A stretch of 64,000 nucleotides of DNA from Macrophomina tecta (GCA_024180945.1 JAKSGN010000022.1:1116001-1180000); one strand, 5' to 3'; positions 36,096 through 48,272 are shown, numbered from the stretch's first letter. The notes: a model not told the origin generated them from the sequence alone. Numbers and translations are program-made.

Positions 36096-36102
36096 TTTTA
36101 TA
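36096..36102 (-). promoter_or_regulatory. TATA box of the dehydrogenase gene
   Basis: TATAAAA on the minus strand, 97 nt upstream of the dehydrogenase start codon. Confidence 0.45.
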
Positions 36103-36225
36103 TGACCGCCAAACACTGGAAGATGCTCCGTTGACGTAGCGTGGGACCCGGTGGAGGGGCATGGCGGGGTACTTGTGGGACGCCGGCGATCTGCAGTCCG
36201 AACGAGCCACCCATGCTCGGCCACT

Positions 36226-36342
36226 CCCCGCCGAAGGTCTTGTTCCTCGAGCAGGAACCGAGACATAATCCGTACTTGGTGGGGTAATCCAGGCCCGTGG
36301 CGTTTTAGTATTCTGCTTCGCCTAGCCCAATATTTTCCGGGG
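36226..36342. promoter_or_regulatory. possible CreA carbon-repressor sites
   Basis: GCGGGG on the minus strand (36226-36231) and CCGGGG on the plus strand (36337-36342) fit the CreA/Mig1 consensus SYGGRG. They lie 230-345 nt upstream of the dehydrogenase. The hexamer is short and common, so this is only a hint. Confidence 0.2.
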
Positions 36343-36444
36343 CGACTGCTTGCACATCGACACCCGGAGAGGCCAAACAACAGCTCCGCTCTTCTCTACA
36401 GTTCACTTATCGCGCCCGATGTTGTCGTGCATTATCCGTTTATT

Positions 36445-37792
36445 TCATGCTTGGGTCTTCCAGTTTGAGCCCCAGCTACTTCTGTACGATCCGACCTCAT
36501 GAGCCGCCTCGGAGCCCCGCTCGAGGTCGCTCGTCTCCACGGTCACGTCTACAGACTTGACTATATTCCCCAAGCTGACAGCCGACGCACTCCTGCCCGC
36601 ATCGCTGTCCTGGCTCATCGTCCTCAGCAATCCTCCGATGTCCCAATTCCGGCTCAACGACGCGATCGTCATCGTCTCGGCAACGTTTTCCCGGCTGTGC
36701 AGCGGCAGCGACGTTCCCGCCGGCCGCCGCGCCATGGTTCCGGGCGCATGCTTGTCCGAAGGGTGGGAAAGCCTGTCCGTGAAGGAGCGCAGGAACTCGG
36801 GCGCCATCTTCTTGAACAGCGGCTTAGTGGCGGGCGCGGCGACGCAGATGAGGCCGACATCCACTTCGACGGCGGACCAGATGGTGACGTCGTAGTCCGT
36901 CCAGGTGAAGTCTCTGGGGTCGGAGACGGCCTCCATGCGGCAAATGCGGAAGATGCTTGCCACAATGACGCTGGCAGGAGGCGTGAGTTTGGACTCGTCC
37001 TTGTCTGCGGTACGGGGCACGGGATACTTACAGCCACCCGAGGGAGACGACGAATAACAAGATGATTTTCTGGCGCTTCGGTATCTGCAATGGCAGAATA
37101 TTCGGAATGACAAGGATGACCAGAAAGGCGTCCACGAGCATGTTGCATGTGGCCGAGACGATGAAGTGGGCATACATGTCCAGGCACCGCGCCTCGATGT
37201 TTGGATCCCAGAAGGCGGACACTGGATTACATTGGAACATGGCGACTACCTCAAGCGGAATGGTGTACAGGATTATGAAAGCGAATGCGATTTTAGTCAG
37301 CAGTCGATTAAGAGGATCGGCGAAGATGTCCAGGTAGAAAAGACAGACGGAAATCTTGGTCAAGGACAGGGACAGGGTGTAGAATAGAAGCGAGGCGTAG
37401 TCGAGTTTGCTGTTGGTCTCTATGGCCGAGTCGGGCAGCTCGTCGATATGGATGCCAGCGCCATAGTCGGTTTGCACACAGGACAGTGCTGTCAGAACGA
37501 GTGAGGCTGCCTGTGGCCCTGTTAGCTTGGGCCCCTGGAAAAGTCAGGAGTAGCTTTACCCATGCAATGCAGAGCACCGTGTCATCTGCGCCCCATTTTC
37601 GCCGTATGCATGCCTTGGATATTATTCTCGCTATAACGAAGGCTGACGCGAAGATCTGGGGGATGAAGTTGCCGGCAAAAATGGCCCCAGTCCTGTTCTC
37701 AGTAGCGACCTGGCGCGACGGGAGTCAGTGCTGTGGCTCAGTGTGGGAGCATTCAGGGCGAACCGTACAGCTGGGCCAGACCACTGCGACAT
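36445..37792 (-). CDS. 7TM rhodopsin-domain membrane protein
   Basis: Four exons (37792-37769, 37709-37560, 37510-37032, 36970-36445), 392 aa; introns 59, 49 and 61 nt, phases exact. The first exon is only eight codons (MSQWSGPA), joined to VATENRTGAIFAGNF. The rhodopsin-domain motifs are ADDTVLCIAWAASLVLTAL (with the membrane-edge acidic pair), LLFYTLSLSLTKISVCLFYLD, FQCNPVSAFW, CLDMYAHFIVSATCNMLVD and FTWTDYDVTIWSAVEVDVGL. These match the fungal SAT4/PTH11-like 7TM family. The C-terminus after about residue 260 is a polar cytoplasmic tail with RRPAGTS and Ser-rich patches. It is the second such gene in the window and lies directly upstream of the dehydrogenase on the same strand. Ligand and role are unknown. 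Confidence 0.88.
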
Positions 37793-38030
37793 GCTGATCC
37801 ACCTGGGAACGAGGGAGAATATTAAAACGAACGCATTTCCCTAGCGAGCGGCCAGAATGGCGTGCGAAAGCGGGCTGTCCGCTCTTCATAAGGCGCAGGG
37901 AAGGAAGTGGTGCGCAGCAAAACACGGAGGAGTTTCGCTGTCGCAGTGCAAGCCGAAACTGCAACAGAAAAGCCACCCGAGCCATTCCAGCCGCGCCGAG
38001 AGGCCGCTCGGTACATCTTCGTGGCTATTA
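37793..38030. other. intergenic
   Basis: Upstream region of the 7TM gene. Nothing else recognised. Confidence 0.4.
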
Positions 38031-38600
38031 TCAGCCAGCTTGCTTTAGCCGCGCCGTAAAACGACCAATGGCATAGTGTTTCGCCCTTGTAACAGTAGCG
38101 ACGATCGACGCCACCGCGGGCGCTGAGGCAGATCTCAGCCGAAAACCGGCAGCCGCGTCTCCTGGAGAGCCGCATACGCGTTTGAGAGTTGTCCAATCGA
38201 GGACGGTGATTATTCTGGACTGCTGATTCGGCTGCACTTGCGTTTCTCCAGGCCCAATCTGCGCGGACGCATCCGCATACTTCCCGAGCATGTGCTGCAC
38301 GATAACCTTCTTCGGTTTATAGTCAGGCGCCCACGTGTGATACGTCGTGTGCGCAAAATGCTGTAAACACGCGAGTCCGTGGCGTAGCGCACCGCCACTC
38401 CATGTTGCGTCATCATCAAATGCAAGCTCACCTTTCAGCCTCTTATTCGCTTCCTTCCCTCTGCTGGCAGGAGTGCATGGAGCCGTTGTGATGGTGGCCA
38501 CGGTAATTCCAGGAAGCATCCGCAAGAGTCCTGTGTCTACGTTTGGGCAGACCTCAATGCCGAGATGAGGATACACGGACAAGCAGGAGCTGAATCCCAC
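38031..38600 (-). CDS. uncertain coding fragment
   Basis: An open frame of 189 codons that looks partly protein-like (PNVDTGLLRMLPGITVAT, HFAHTTYHTWAPDYKPKK). It contains an intron-like stretch starting GTGAGC after KRLK and ending TTTACAG before HFAHTT. It begins with GTG and has no clear start, and I do not recognise the family. It may be a fragment of a gene or a chance frame in GC-rich DNA. Confidence 0.2.
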   Translation of the reverse strand: MGFSSCLSVYPHLGIEVCPNVDTGLLRMLPGITVATITTAPCTPASRGKEANKRLKGELAFDDDATWSGGALRHGLACLQHFAHTTYHTWAPDYKPKKVIVQHMLGKYADASAQIGPGETQVQPNQQSRIITVLDWTTLKRVCGSPGDAAAGFRLRSASAPAVASIVATVTRAKHYAIGRFTARLKQAG

Positions 38601-39875
38601 GGGCGGAGTGCTTCAAAATTTCGGAGTTCAGTTCCTATAGGAGGCAAGGGCCCGTCTATGCGGGACGCGCGGACTCCCAGGCGTACCCTTTTTCACCGGC
38701 CTGCAGATGGGAAAGGCGATCCGGGGCACATCCCGCCGCCCCACCAAGGGGGCACGCTTAGGGTCGCGCCCAGGTCTGGCCCGACGATGACAGCCTGCCT
38801 TAAAACCCAATTCCACAAATGACCGCCCGCGCCGTGAGATCCATTCTCCTTAAGCTTATGTTTTATCCGTGTCTGATGAAAATGACTACCTTCATCTCCC
38901 TCCTAACACGATTGATCGGCGAGAAAGGCGAACAGACTCCCGCTCTGGGCCCACCGAACAGGATGACTCGCCGTCTCTTCCAATTCATTTCTTGAGCAGA
39001 CTGGCCGAATTGCCTCACCTTGCTGTCATGAATCCCTCACGACGATCTCTGCTGGGCTTCAACTTCTTGGCTTTTCCCACTTGATTGCGATTAGTATGCA
39101 TGATTCATCAGAAATCAGGCCGTGAGACGACATTGTTTCACAGTGTGACCTCCAATGCGTTTAAAACATCAGCAGATCAGCTAGCATTAGTAAGGCACAA
39201 TAAAGCCAGGCTGGTGCTTATCTCCTTCCCACCTCGGTGGTTGGCCGCAAAGGCCGAGCATGGAGAAATAGATCCATCAATGTCCGCTAGCCTCAAAAAG
39301 ACGGGGCCAATTTACTAAGAGTCGTCACTGCTGGAGCAGCGAGAAAGAGGCGCGTTGTTTCCGGGCCTGATCTACGTTTAGACAGCCCCCCTCAGTCCGG
39401 ATAACACCACCATAATTCTGGTCGCCGTGACTATCCGCATAATACTCCATCAATGCTTCCTCGTCGCCTTTTGTTCTCAGCAAATATAACTACATTCTTT
39501 CGGCTGCAACTCGCACAATAACCCTGTAACGGTGGGCCTCGACCCCTCCCTAAGGACTCAACACCAAAGCGAGCGGAAAAATGCTGGTTTTTCTTATAGG
39601 CACAAGAAGAGGGTGAGAATAGGTGAGCAGGGTTACGTGATTAAGCACGAGCATACGCGAAGGCCTTCCTATCAACAATAGTGCTTATTTTTGCGACGTT
39701 TACCGCGAATGTTAATGCTATCTAATGATCATGGAGTTTATGTATAGGACAGCATATATAACATGGTATTGCTCTTCTCAATCTTCTGTGCTGGCCCAGG
39801 CTGGATCGTCCATGTCAATGCTTAGCATCACGTGGCCTATGTGACCTTCTGTAAACCTTTCTTCGCCGTGCCTCG
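38601..39875. other. intergenic
   Basis: 1.3 kb with no supported gene, more AT-rich towards its right end. Confidence 0.5.
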
Positions 39876-40374
39876 TTATTGTGCCGATTCCTGAGCCTGT
39901 GAAGGCTGCGCCACGCAAAGTGGGCATTCAGAATTGCAAAGCTGTATTTCTCCAGGATTGACTGTCTTCCGAAAGATGGCGGTCAGTGACTTGTAATTCA
40001 CGCAAAATACTACATTTCCAATCGCGTCTTCAAATGCTAATAAAACCCCACCTCTATCTACCATCCGCCGCACCCGCTCCTGATAGAGCCCAACATACTC
40101 TTCCTCCTCATCCTCTCCCTCCCCACTGCCGAGCTCTCCCCTTCCACCCTCTGGCTTCAGCGCTTCCATGCTTGTTAATTCTGTCAACACCACAGAATGT
40201 GACGACAATTTTCAGCGTCGCTTGCCACGCCATATCTTCCATAACTTCGGTAATCCACTGCGTTTTTGTCTCCATGTCCTCGGTCAGTGTGAACAAGTGG
40301 AGCCCATCAACAACGACGAAGAGCAGAGTGTCATCCGGTAGCTTCTTCACGAGTCCGGCAAAGAGTTCACGCAA
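39876..40374 (-). pseudogene. possible ATPase-associated fragment, frame-broken
   Basis: A short minus-strand segment reads LRELFAGLVKKLPDDTLLFV then VVDGLHLF and LKIVVTFCGVDRI, which resembles the Walker-B-like region (hydrophobic strand plus D-G) of fungal P-loop proteins of unknown function. At about 40165 the frame shifts to one that reads an acidic linker (EGEDEEEEYVG) and FEDAIGNVVFCVNYKSLTAIF, ending at 39876. There is no start or N-terminal P-loop. I treat it as a degraded fragment; the resemblance is weak. It ends 47 nt from the start of the divergent AAA gene. Confidence 0.25.
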
Positions 40375-40420
40375 AGTTGCATCCGGTGCAAACGAATATC
40401 AGCCTACTGAAAATACGAGT

Positions 40421-43400
40421 ATGTCCGAAGATGATAGTATTGCCCAGCAGGACTCAAGCACCAAAACCGGCAAGAATAGTCATCAAGACCCACGGGCAGA
40501 CAGAGACAGATCTGACAATTATGGGCTTCTTGCAACGCGCCTGGCTTCCACAGCCACGCATGACGAGATTAATTCCCTTCAGGCCCGAATCGAGGAATTG
40601 AAGGCCAGGAAGGAAACAGCGGAAGACGTCTTGGAGCAAGCAAACAAAAAGTCAACCAAAGAGTCGGAGCAAGCCAAAGAGGATATCTCAGAGAAGCCCA
40701 AACTAGTTGTTGCAATCTCGTCTCTGAAGAGCGTCCAATTGGATGATTTGGTGAACAATACGTGGTACGACTGCAACAGTTATGTTACTTGGGCACTGCA
40801 GAATGTTATTAATCAGCAGCCGCACGCAATTGATGTCCTCGTGGGAAATGCGTGCTATTTCTGGCAGCTCGAGCCTGAGCCGGCCCGGGACCATGCAGAT
40901 CTTTCGGTGGTGCCAGAGCGGATCCCGATCAACTCACGGCCCCTGCTGACATTCCTCACAAAGCCAACCAACAAAAATGACGGCAAGGCGTACTCCCACG
41001 TGGTCCTAAGGCCGTACAACATCCTCCTGCAGCACGAATTCTCCATTCGTCAACGCGCCGAGGAATTGGTTCGGAAGTGGGGCCACTTGGCTGCCATCGA
41101 CGATGGTGCTTGCGAAGGCGCCGAGCAATGAGGACGGGATGCAAAGGATCAAATTTAGCAAGCCAGTCCGCTTTAAAGTTCGGAAGCCTCTGATTCCGAG
41201 GGATTGCCTGAGGCCGCTGCCGCGAAACCGCCTCAGGCTGATGGCAATTCTTACAGTGAAAAGGGCGACGACAGCGAAAAAGGCGTCAACAGACTCAAGG
41301 ATAGTGTCGAAGCATGGAAAGAATTCGTCTGTCTGACCAATTTCGTTGATCGATACATCCTTCCAGTGGCGAGAAATTTTGGAGATGAAGTCCAAAAGGC
41401 TTGCTTCCAAGAGCTTTGGTATCTCTTCAAACCTGGGGACGATATTTCGCCAACAAGACCCACAGGCGTGCAGGCAGAGGCACGGAAAAGTACGCAGTAT
41501 GGAGAGTGTTTCATGTTACTGGAGGACGCCCACTGTTGTCGTCTGGTCTGATCTCGGATCCACTTTTCTTGGGAGCCCAAGACAAGATGTCACAGTTTGC
41601 TGTCAAAGTCTACCGTATCATTTTTGATGGCAGAAATACGGCACAGTGAGCAAACGATTCACCGTCGATCCCTTTTCGGGGCAAAAGGATATCACCAGCC
41701 TTGAGATATACCCACTCAGATTTGCCACCAACAAGAACATAATCTTGAAAGACCTCGCGGAGTCTGAGAGAAAATTCATTGAGCTCACGTCGACTACAGG
41801 TCCCTACTCACATCGGCATCGCAGCTATTCAGGATCAACAGTCAACGTGGACCACGCCGGTGATTTCCGCCAACCAGCAGGCGATACAATTGCTCAAGTC
41901 AGTGGGCAGGTCATAATCGACTTTGAGGAAGCTTATCAGGATAACCCGTACTGGATCCCAACTGCAGCTTTTCCTTCGTTTCTCAGCACGGAGTCGCGAG
42001 AATGCGATGAAAACATTGTTGTCACTTGCTGGAAAGACGCGGACCGGAGCGAAGCGGTCTCAGAACCTCACGGAGACTATTTTTCCGATGATTTTTCCAC
42101 AGATCAAAAGATTACTGAGCAGTTCATGGCCAACGACAAGTTTCTGTCGGCCTATAAGCGCAGCGAAGACGAGCCCGACATGGATAGCAGCAGCCTCTCG
42201 GAAAAGGATCTCCTGCTACTCCCGAAGCATGTTTGCGCATTCGCCTTGAAGCGGCGTGCGTTCGCCATTCTCAACATCGATGGCTTAGAGCCGTTTGTTG
42301 CACAAGAGAAAGGGTGGACAGAACTAAAGCTTCTCAAAGGTCACAAGGACATGGTTGAAGCCCAGGCAATGTCGCACTTCCGCGACAAAAAGCAGAAAAA
42401 TCCAGACACGTGAGCGCGACATCATCCGTGGCAAAGGTCAAGGCTTGATTATCCTCCTTCATGGCTTTCCCGGGGTTGGCAAGACCTCAACTGCTGAGTG
42501 TCTTGCTGCGAAACTCGGGAACCCCTTATACCCCATCACATGCGGAGACCTTGGAACGAGGGTACAGTTGGTGGAGAAGCGCCTTGAAGCAATATTTTCA
42601 AGAGCACAAAAGTGGAACTGGGTCATGCTTCTTGATGAGGCTGACGTGTTCCGGGTAGAGTGCACCAAGACTGACATCGAACGTAATGCCCTTTTTTCAC
42701 GTAAGTATCCACAGCCGAAGCAACCTGGCTTACTTGAGTTTTTTTTTTTTTTTTTTTCTAATACCGGCAAGTGTTCCTCCGGACGCTCGAGTACTCCGAC
42801 GGTCTTTTATTCCTTACTACGAACCGGGTAGGCACTCTCGATGAAGCCTTCAAGTCGAGGATCCACATGACGCTCTACTATCCTCCGTTAAAGCAGGCCC
42901 AGATGAAAGCCATTTGGGAGGTCAACCTTAAAAGGATCCAAGGCTACAGGGATGGTATTGAGCCGAACATCAACGACATTCTCAGCTACCCCGATGAGCT
43001 CTGGTATCAGCTAGAGCAAGAAGGCCGGACACAGTGGAACGGACGCCAGATCCGCAATGCTTTCCAGACAGCGTTGGCTCTTGCTGAAAACGATCATTTC
43101 AAGCAGCACTCGGAACTGTTGGGAGTGGATCAACCAAATATGAAAAAAGTACGACTGGAAAAGAAGCACTTCACCACCATGGCCACGACCATCAACACCT
43201 TTGACGACTACCTCGGCACCACACACCATGGCAACAGCCATTCCAAAATCGCCTATGACCGCGGCCAACGTGCAGACAACTATGGTCAGCAGACGAGGCA
43301 ACGGCATTACCACGCGAGCCCAAACACAAGCGGCTACCAGAGCTACAATCGCGGTGGTGGGTACGCCGTTCCCACCCCTCCTCCCTCTTGGCTCACATAT

Positions 43401-43673
43401 GGCGGCGGCCCTCCACCGTCTCCAAGCGCTGGCGGCAATGCTCCCGTTTACTACGTCCCGGCACCGCCGAACCATTCCCCCTCTAGCGGGTACCCAGTTG
43501 CTCCTCCACCACAGCCTGGTCGGGGCATGCTGTGGCCGCCGTCGCAACAACAGCAGCACAACCGGGGACAGCAGGATCACAACACAGATCAGAACCCAAC
43601 ACAGCAGTATGACCAGCATCAGCCAGAGCATCCTTTAGTTCATAGAGCACCAGATGATGACGAGTTTGCCTAA
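40421..43673 (+). pseudogene. AAA ATPase of fungal DUF7025 type, frame-broken
   Basis: The reading starts MSEDDSIAQQDSS with a charged coiled coil. It has the DUF7025-like middle (ELWYLFKPGDD, AVWRVFHVTGGRPLL, ITSLEIYPLRFA, QVIIDFEEAY, LPKHVCAFALKRRAF), then a single AAA domain: Walker A HGFPGVGKTSTAE, Walker B VMLLDEADVF, sensor 1 LLFLTTNRVG and arginine-finger region FKSRIHMTLYYPP. The tail after 43300 is Pro/Gln/His-rich. The frame must change near 41455 (-1), 41640 (-1) and 42395 (+1), each between conserved blocks, and a stop-containing stretch at 41129-41190 is unresolved. A 71-nt intron (42701-42771) with a T19 run is normal. This is either a decayed gene or carries clustered sequence errors. 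Function of the family is unknown. Confidence 0.7.
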
Positions 43674-45725
43674 TGGGAAGGTGTGTTCAATGGCGTTAGA
43701 GAGCACAATGACGGAGCCGTCGACCGCTGATGTGGTCGCCAAGTCGCGAGCTCGTTTTGAAAGCCTCTGTGGACGAAGATGATAGCAAAGAGTCGCCCCC
43801 TAAGTTAACGCAGGGAGCCAGGAAGCTTATAAGCTAATCGAAAATACGCTCCTGCGCGCTATCCCTAAAGGCGTAACTTCTTTTTTTGATGCTCTCAAAG
43901 CTTTGACAAGAAATGAATGGGGTGAGAGCGTAGCATGAGCCCGAAGGAGTGGCGAGAAGTTTTCGGGATATTCTGATATCGCACAGGACCAAAGCGGCGG
44001 GCGTGAAGGTGGTTCAATGCTGCATCGATTGTGTCCAATCGAGACAAAGATCCAAGTCGCATTCAGTTATCCAACCGGGACATACACGACAACATGCTCT
44101 CACAACAAACTTCCCAACGCATGATGTCTGGGCTGACCTTCAAAACCCGTCTTTCCCATTGCATATAATGCAATGCCGCCAAGGCAGACAGGAACTGACG
44201 CCGTGCAAGATGGTTGAGGGCTTGGCGCAAACGGGAAACCATGCAGCGAACGACCTGAAGCAGGTTGGCAAGTGTCGCCCGGCGCCAATGGCCGGCCGAG
44301 CTGGCTCCGAGTTATGCTCCGAGATGCCGCTGGCAAATATGCGGTTCCGGCAGCTCTTATTCATGAGGATCGGTTGGAAACAAGCCGAAACACGAACGCG
44401 CGGTCGGGACATTTTGAGGTGCACATCGCGTCGCTTGCCAGTGGAAGCGGTGATTCCAATGAGAGCAGCAGAATAGCGAATGAGAGCCGACAGGGCCGTG
44501 GTGGATGCTGTATTGTAGTTGCTGTTGGAGCGGGCGTGGAGTCGCGATCGGAGGCCGCGGAAAAGCTTGACTCAGACCTCATCTCACTGCGGCTCGTGGA
44601 GCCCCCAGCCTTATGCCGCTGGATCCGGCCAAGCTCATCGGTCAGCATCGACCTTGCCCATCTCCGGCTGACATCCAGCCTCAAGTGCCGCAGATGCTGT
44701 TTTGCAAGTTTTCGCCCTCCAGGGCCGCTGCGAGACTAGCTTCCTCGGGCGCGTAGCGGAGGCTCGATGCTGATCCCACTGGCGTCATGGCTTCCCCTGG
44801 AATACGAGTGCTTCCCCTGTGGCGAACATTCCGCAGGTCCACCAGCCCGAGCCTGGCGCGGGGGCGCCACACCACGTTGCGGCGCCCCTTGGGCAATGAC
44901 TCGCGGCGTGAACAATTGAGGGATGAAGATCACACTCACCGCGTAAGGTGGTTCACCGGAGCGCACGAGGTGATGCGGAGCAGGGGAGCGGTGGCATGGC
45001 GGGAGAGCGCCAGCCTGCCAGCCAGAATATGCAACCGTCGCACCTCTAGCCTGCGCGCCGGCCAATTTCCCACGGGCCTAGTAGGGCAGAAGAAGGCTCG
45101 AGGCGCAGCTTCCTCAAGCGGGTTCAATGGCGGCAGAGCAGCACTTCTGGCCAACAAATTCGACGCAGATCCCACGCTGTCCTTGGCCGATGGGGATCAA
45201 CCGGCGGTCACTGTTACATGATCTTCTTGAGTCGCTAGCGCACAAGCTCCGAACGTCGCGTGCGATAAGATCACGACGCCCGTCCGTTCCTCTCGGGCTG
45301 CTACGATACTCGTCCTCCGCCATTGCTGTCGCTTCCGCTCGTCGCTCGTTCGCTAGTCCGCCGCCCGTTGACGTCAAGCGTGGTCTGCTACCAGAATTCT
45401 GATAATACCCTGCCCGTCCGCTCCCTCCACACTCGCGCTCCTTCAGCCTTGTCTCTGCGTGTGACGTCCCGCCCGAAAGTTCGACCGCTCGTGCCGCACT
45501 TCCGCGCAACCCGCAACTGATGTCGGCGGCCACCACCAGCTATACCGATGTCTTCTCAAGCTCCCTGCCCAGGGGGGCTGGCCCTCTCACCACTGTCTTT
45601 AGTAAGGATAATACACACCGGCGACAGAAGAGAGAGAGAGAGTCGCTGACAGTTCCAAGCAACCCCGGATTTCTGCGCCATGAGCGCCTGGTGGGTTCAC
45701 AGCACACCTAATCTATACTGGCTGG
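43674..45725. other. intergenic, unrecognised
   Basis: Two kb with GC-rich frames on both strands (44700-45540) but no domain, splice support or family likeness. No gene is called. Confidence 0.5.
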
Positions 45726-46910
45726 ATGTTGCTGACCCCGCTGCCAAGGACCAATTTTGATACTCTACCGCTTTCGAGTTCAATATGCTTACCCAACGGA
45801 TTCACAACCTACTGGATTTACAAATACGGGTACGGTTTGATTTGCTTTTTTTTTTCTTTTTTTTTTTTTAGAGTTCATCACCTTGAACGATCCGCTCATG
45901 TTATTGCACAGATTTTACAGCCCGGGCATCTGCCCACAGAGCTACACGGCGGGATGCAGCTGGCCGACCGCGGCAGCAACCGTAAGTAATGGCACGCCCT
46001 TCCTTGGCGGGCCTCTGGAGACTGGTGAATCCGCAATTATCTGCTGCCCCATGTAAGCCCCTCCTCCCAATCCGTGTCAGAGTCTCGGCTTTGCGCTGAT
46101 AAAGAATCAATTAGAGGATACACATGCATGAACGACTCCACCGATGAATACAACTTCAGCAAATGCAAGGCCACCACAGAGACGGTCGTGACCATACCCG
46201 CTCTGACGCAGCCATTCGTAACCACAACCCCTCTTGCCTTCGCAGTGCAGGTGCGATGGAAGGAGTCTGATATGAACGCCCTCGAAACCAACCCAACCCG
46301 ATCCGGCCTGACAATCACTCCGACTCCAACATCCACAACAGCAGGCCAGACGACCGCTGCAGCGACGACAGGCGGCGCAGCCTCGACGAGCTCGGCAAGC
46401 TCAACAGGCACGTCCCAAACCTCATCGAACGGCAGCAGCTTTTCCACCGGTGCAGCAATAGGTGTTGGTGTGGGCGTAGCCGTGGCGGCAGTCGTGCTGG
46501 CAATCATCGCCTACCTCTTCTGGAGGCGGGCAAAGAGCCGGAAAAACGCGGCCGCGTTGGCACTGGGAGATGGTTCAGACGCAGGCGGCGGCAGGAAAAG
46601 CGGCAAGAAATTCACGGAGCTGCAGGACACGCAGGTCAGCCGAGGGAGCGCGCACGTACCTGCGGAATTGCATTCACCGGAGGGAGACACCTTCCAGCCC
46701 AGTACCTGGGGAGGCTCGACATTGTCTCCGCTCTCGCCCAGGCCGAATACAGCCACCACTGGAGGAGCTACGGAGATGGAAGCGCCCGATGCCAGGCACG
46801 AGCTTCCCGGGCATGTCACCGACTTTGCGGAGATGCCGGCGAGTAATCAGTATGTGGCCGAATTGCCCGGTGACATGCCGGGGAAGCCACGGGAGAAATG
46901 GCAGATGTAA
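45726..46910 (+). CDS. single-pass membrane protein, Mid2-like layout
   Basis: Three exons (45726-45829, 45921-46052, 46115-46910), 343 aa, introns 91 and 62 nt, phases fit. There is no N-terminal signal peptide. A Cys-containing ectodomain (GICPQSYTAGCSWPT, GESAIICCPIGYTC, FSKC) is followed by a Ser/Thr/Ala-rich stalk, one membrane helix (AIGVGVGVAVAAVVLAIIAY), a basic stop-transfer (WRRAKSRK) and a 110-residue cytoplasmic tail. The arrangement is that of fungal Mid2/WSC-like surface proteins with the CPSGYT-type ectodomain found in many uncharacterised ascomycete proteins. A sensing or wall-linked role is inferred only from the layout. The first intron contains T-rich tracts and its acceptor is the least certain join. 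Confidence 0.7.
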
Positions 46911-47149
46911 TGAAGCTTGGAGATATAATATACCCTTGATGTCTTTTCGCAGGGCTGAGAGCGCGCTTCCAGGCATGAATCGGAGATTCGAGCAAGGCCC
47001 CCCCCACAGAAAATCAGCCTTGACGTGGAATATTTTGCGCTAATACGTAGTACTGGTGTATATGGGCCTTGGCACTTGAAAGCACCGGATGCCGCTCCGG
47101 AATTTCCTTCCTCACGACACCAGCGGCATTTGATTTGGCCCCGCCACGT

Positions 47150-48272
47150 TTAAACTCCCAAAGTAACCCTGTCAGTAAGCCAGCTGAGGTCAACAGTAGG
47201 AATACTGCCGTTGTCCTCTCCAATGAATTGCACAATCCGACTAGCAACCCACTGCGGGTTCTCGTCCACTGAGGCGGTCAGACTGATGGCGGCGCACGCA
47301 TCTCGAAGGGACGGGATACTTACAGAGCCAGTGTCCCGCTTTCGGCACGACCTCCGCCACCACATCCCGACCAACGGGCGCCCAGGTCTGCCCAAGCGCC
47401 GGATTCGCAAAACTCGCCTCTCCGCCCAGCGCGAGCACCGGCATCTGCAAGGGGCTCTGGCCAATCGTCTCGTTGAAGAACCGCGCATCCTGCGTCACGG
47501 TCGACACGCTGAACACGTTGAGCATGGACCTCAGGAATCCGGGCTTGCTGATGGACCGCGCGTATGCGTTCAGGTGCGCCTCGGAGATGGCGTCGTTCCC
47601 GGAGTACGACGCGTGGAAGAAGTACCACGCCAGCATCTCCTTCTCGCGCCCGGTGATGAAGTGCGTCGCCGCGTCCGGCACGGAGAAGAAGCCGAGCTGC
47701 CAGTTCTTGTACAGGTCCCAGCCGAGGCCGCCGCCCGAGGACGGCACCCAGAAGGACTCGTACCCGAAGCCGGGGAGGAGATACTCGAAGAACCCGACGC
47801 GCCGTGTGGCCGAGGGGTACTTTGCGGCGAATGCAGCGGCGAAGCCGGCGCCCTTGTCGTGGGAAAAGACGTACGCGGCGTCGATGCCAAGGAAGTCGAG
47901 GACCGCCTTCAGGTCATCTGCATGGGCCGCGGCCGTGTAGTTCCCGTCTGGCGGAATGGTGGAGTCGCCGGCGCCGCGGTTGTCCGGCACGATGACGGTA
48001 AAATCCTGCGCCAGCACTGGGGCTATTGCGTGCCACGAAAGCTGGGTGCTTTAGCGGTAGAGCTGCGGAGTTGCTTGCAGTGGTGGCATACTCACGCTGT
48101 ACTGTGGGTTGCCGTGTACCAACAAGACCGGCGGCCCGGAACCCGCATACCGCAAGTGAATGCTGATGTCTTGGTTTACGGCAACTCGTTGGTGTGGCCA
48201 GTCGTCCCACGACAAAAGGCTCTGAGCAGCTGCGCTTATAAAGCAGAATGGAAGAAGGCCAGTGACAAGCAT
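47150..48272 (-). CDS. secreted alpha/beta hydrolase, epoxide-hydrolase type
   Basis: Three exons (48272-48096, 48041-47324, 47268-47150), 337 aa, introns 54 and 55 nt. A signal peptide is present (MLVTGLLPFCFISAAAQS). Core motifs: oxyanion-hole VLLVHGNPQ (HGxP), nucleophile elbow FSHDKGAGFA in which Asp replaces Ser, and a catalytic-His region PKAGHWL near the C-terminus. The Asp nucleophile with HGxP is typical of epoxide hydrolases and haloalkane dehalogenases; the cap region is aromatic-rich (WYFFHASYSG). It probably hydrolyses an epoxide outside the cell or in the secretory pathway. A long open frame exists on the opposite strand but has no homology and is a GC-bias shadow. ATG 48272 is chosen because the signal peptide starts there. 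Confidence 0.85.

Larger units (their letters stand above)
36000..36444. other. dehydrogenase upstream region
   Basis: 445 nt between the dehydrogenase start and the stop of the next 7TM gene. It has a TATA box and two possible carbon-repressor sites; no gene. Confidence 0.5.

Noticed and set aside
44736..45536. Overlapping GC-rich frames on both strands
   Set aside because: Low-complexity Arg/Ala/Pro composition, no domain, no introns with conserved sites.
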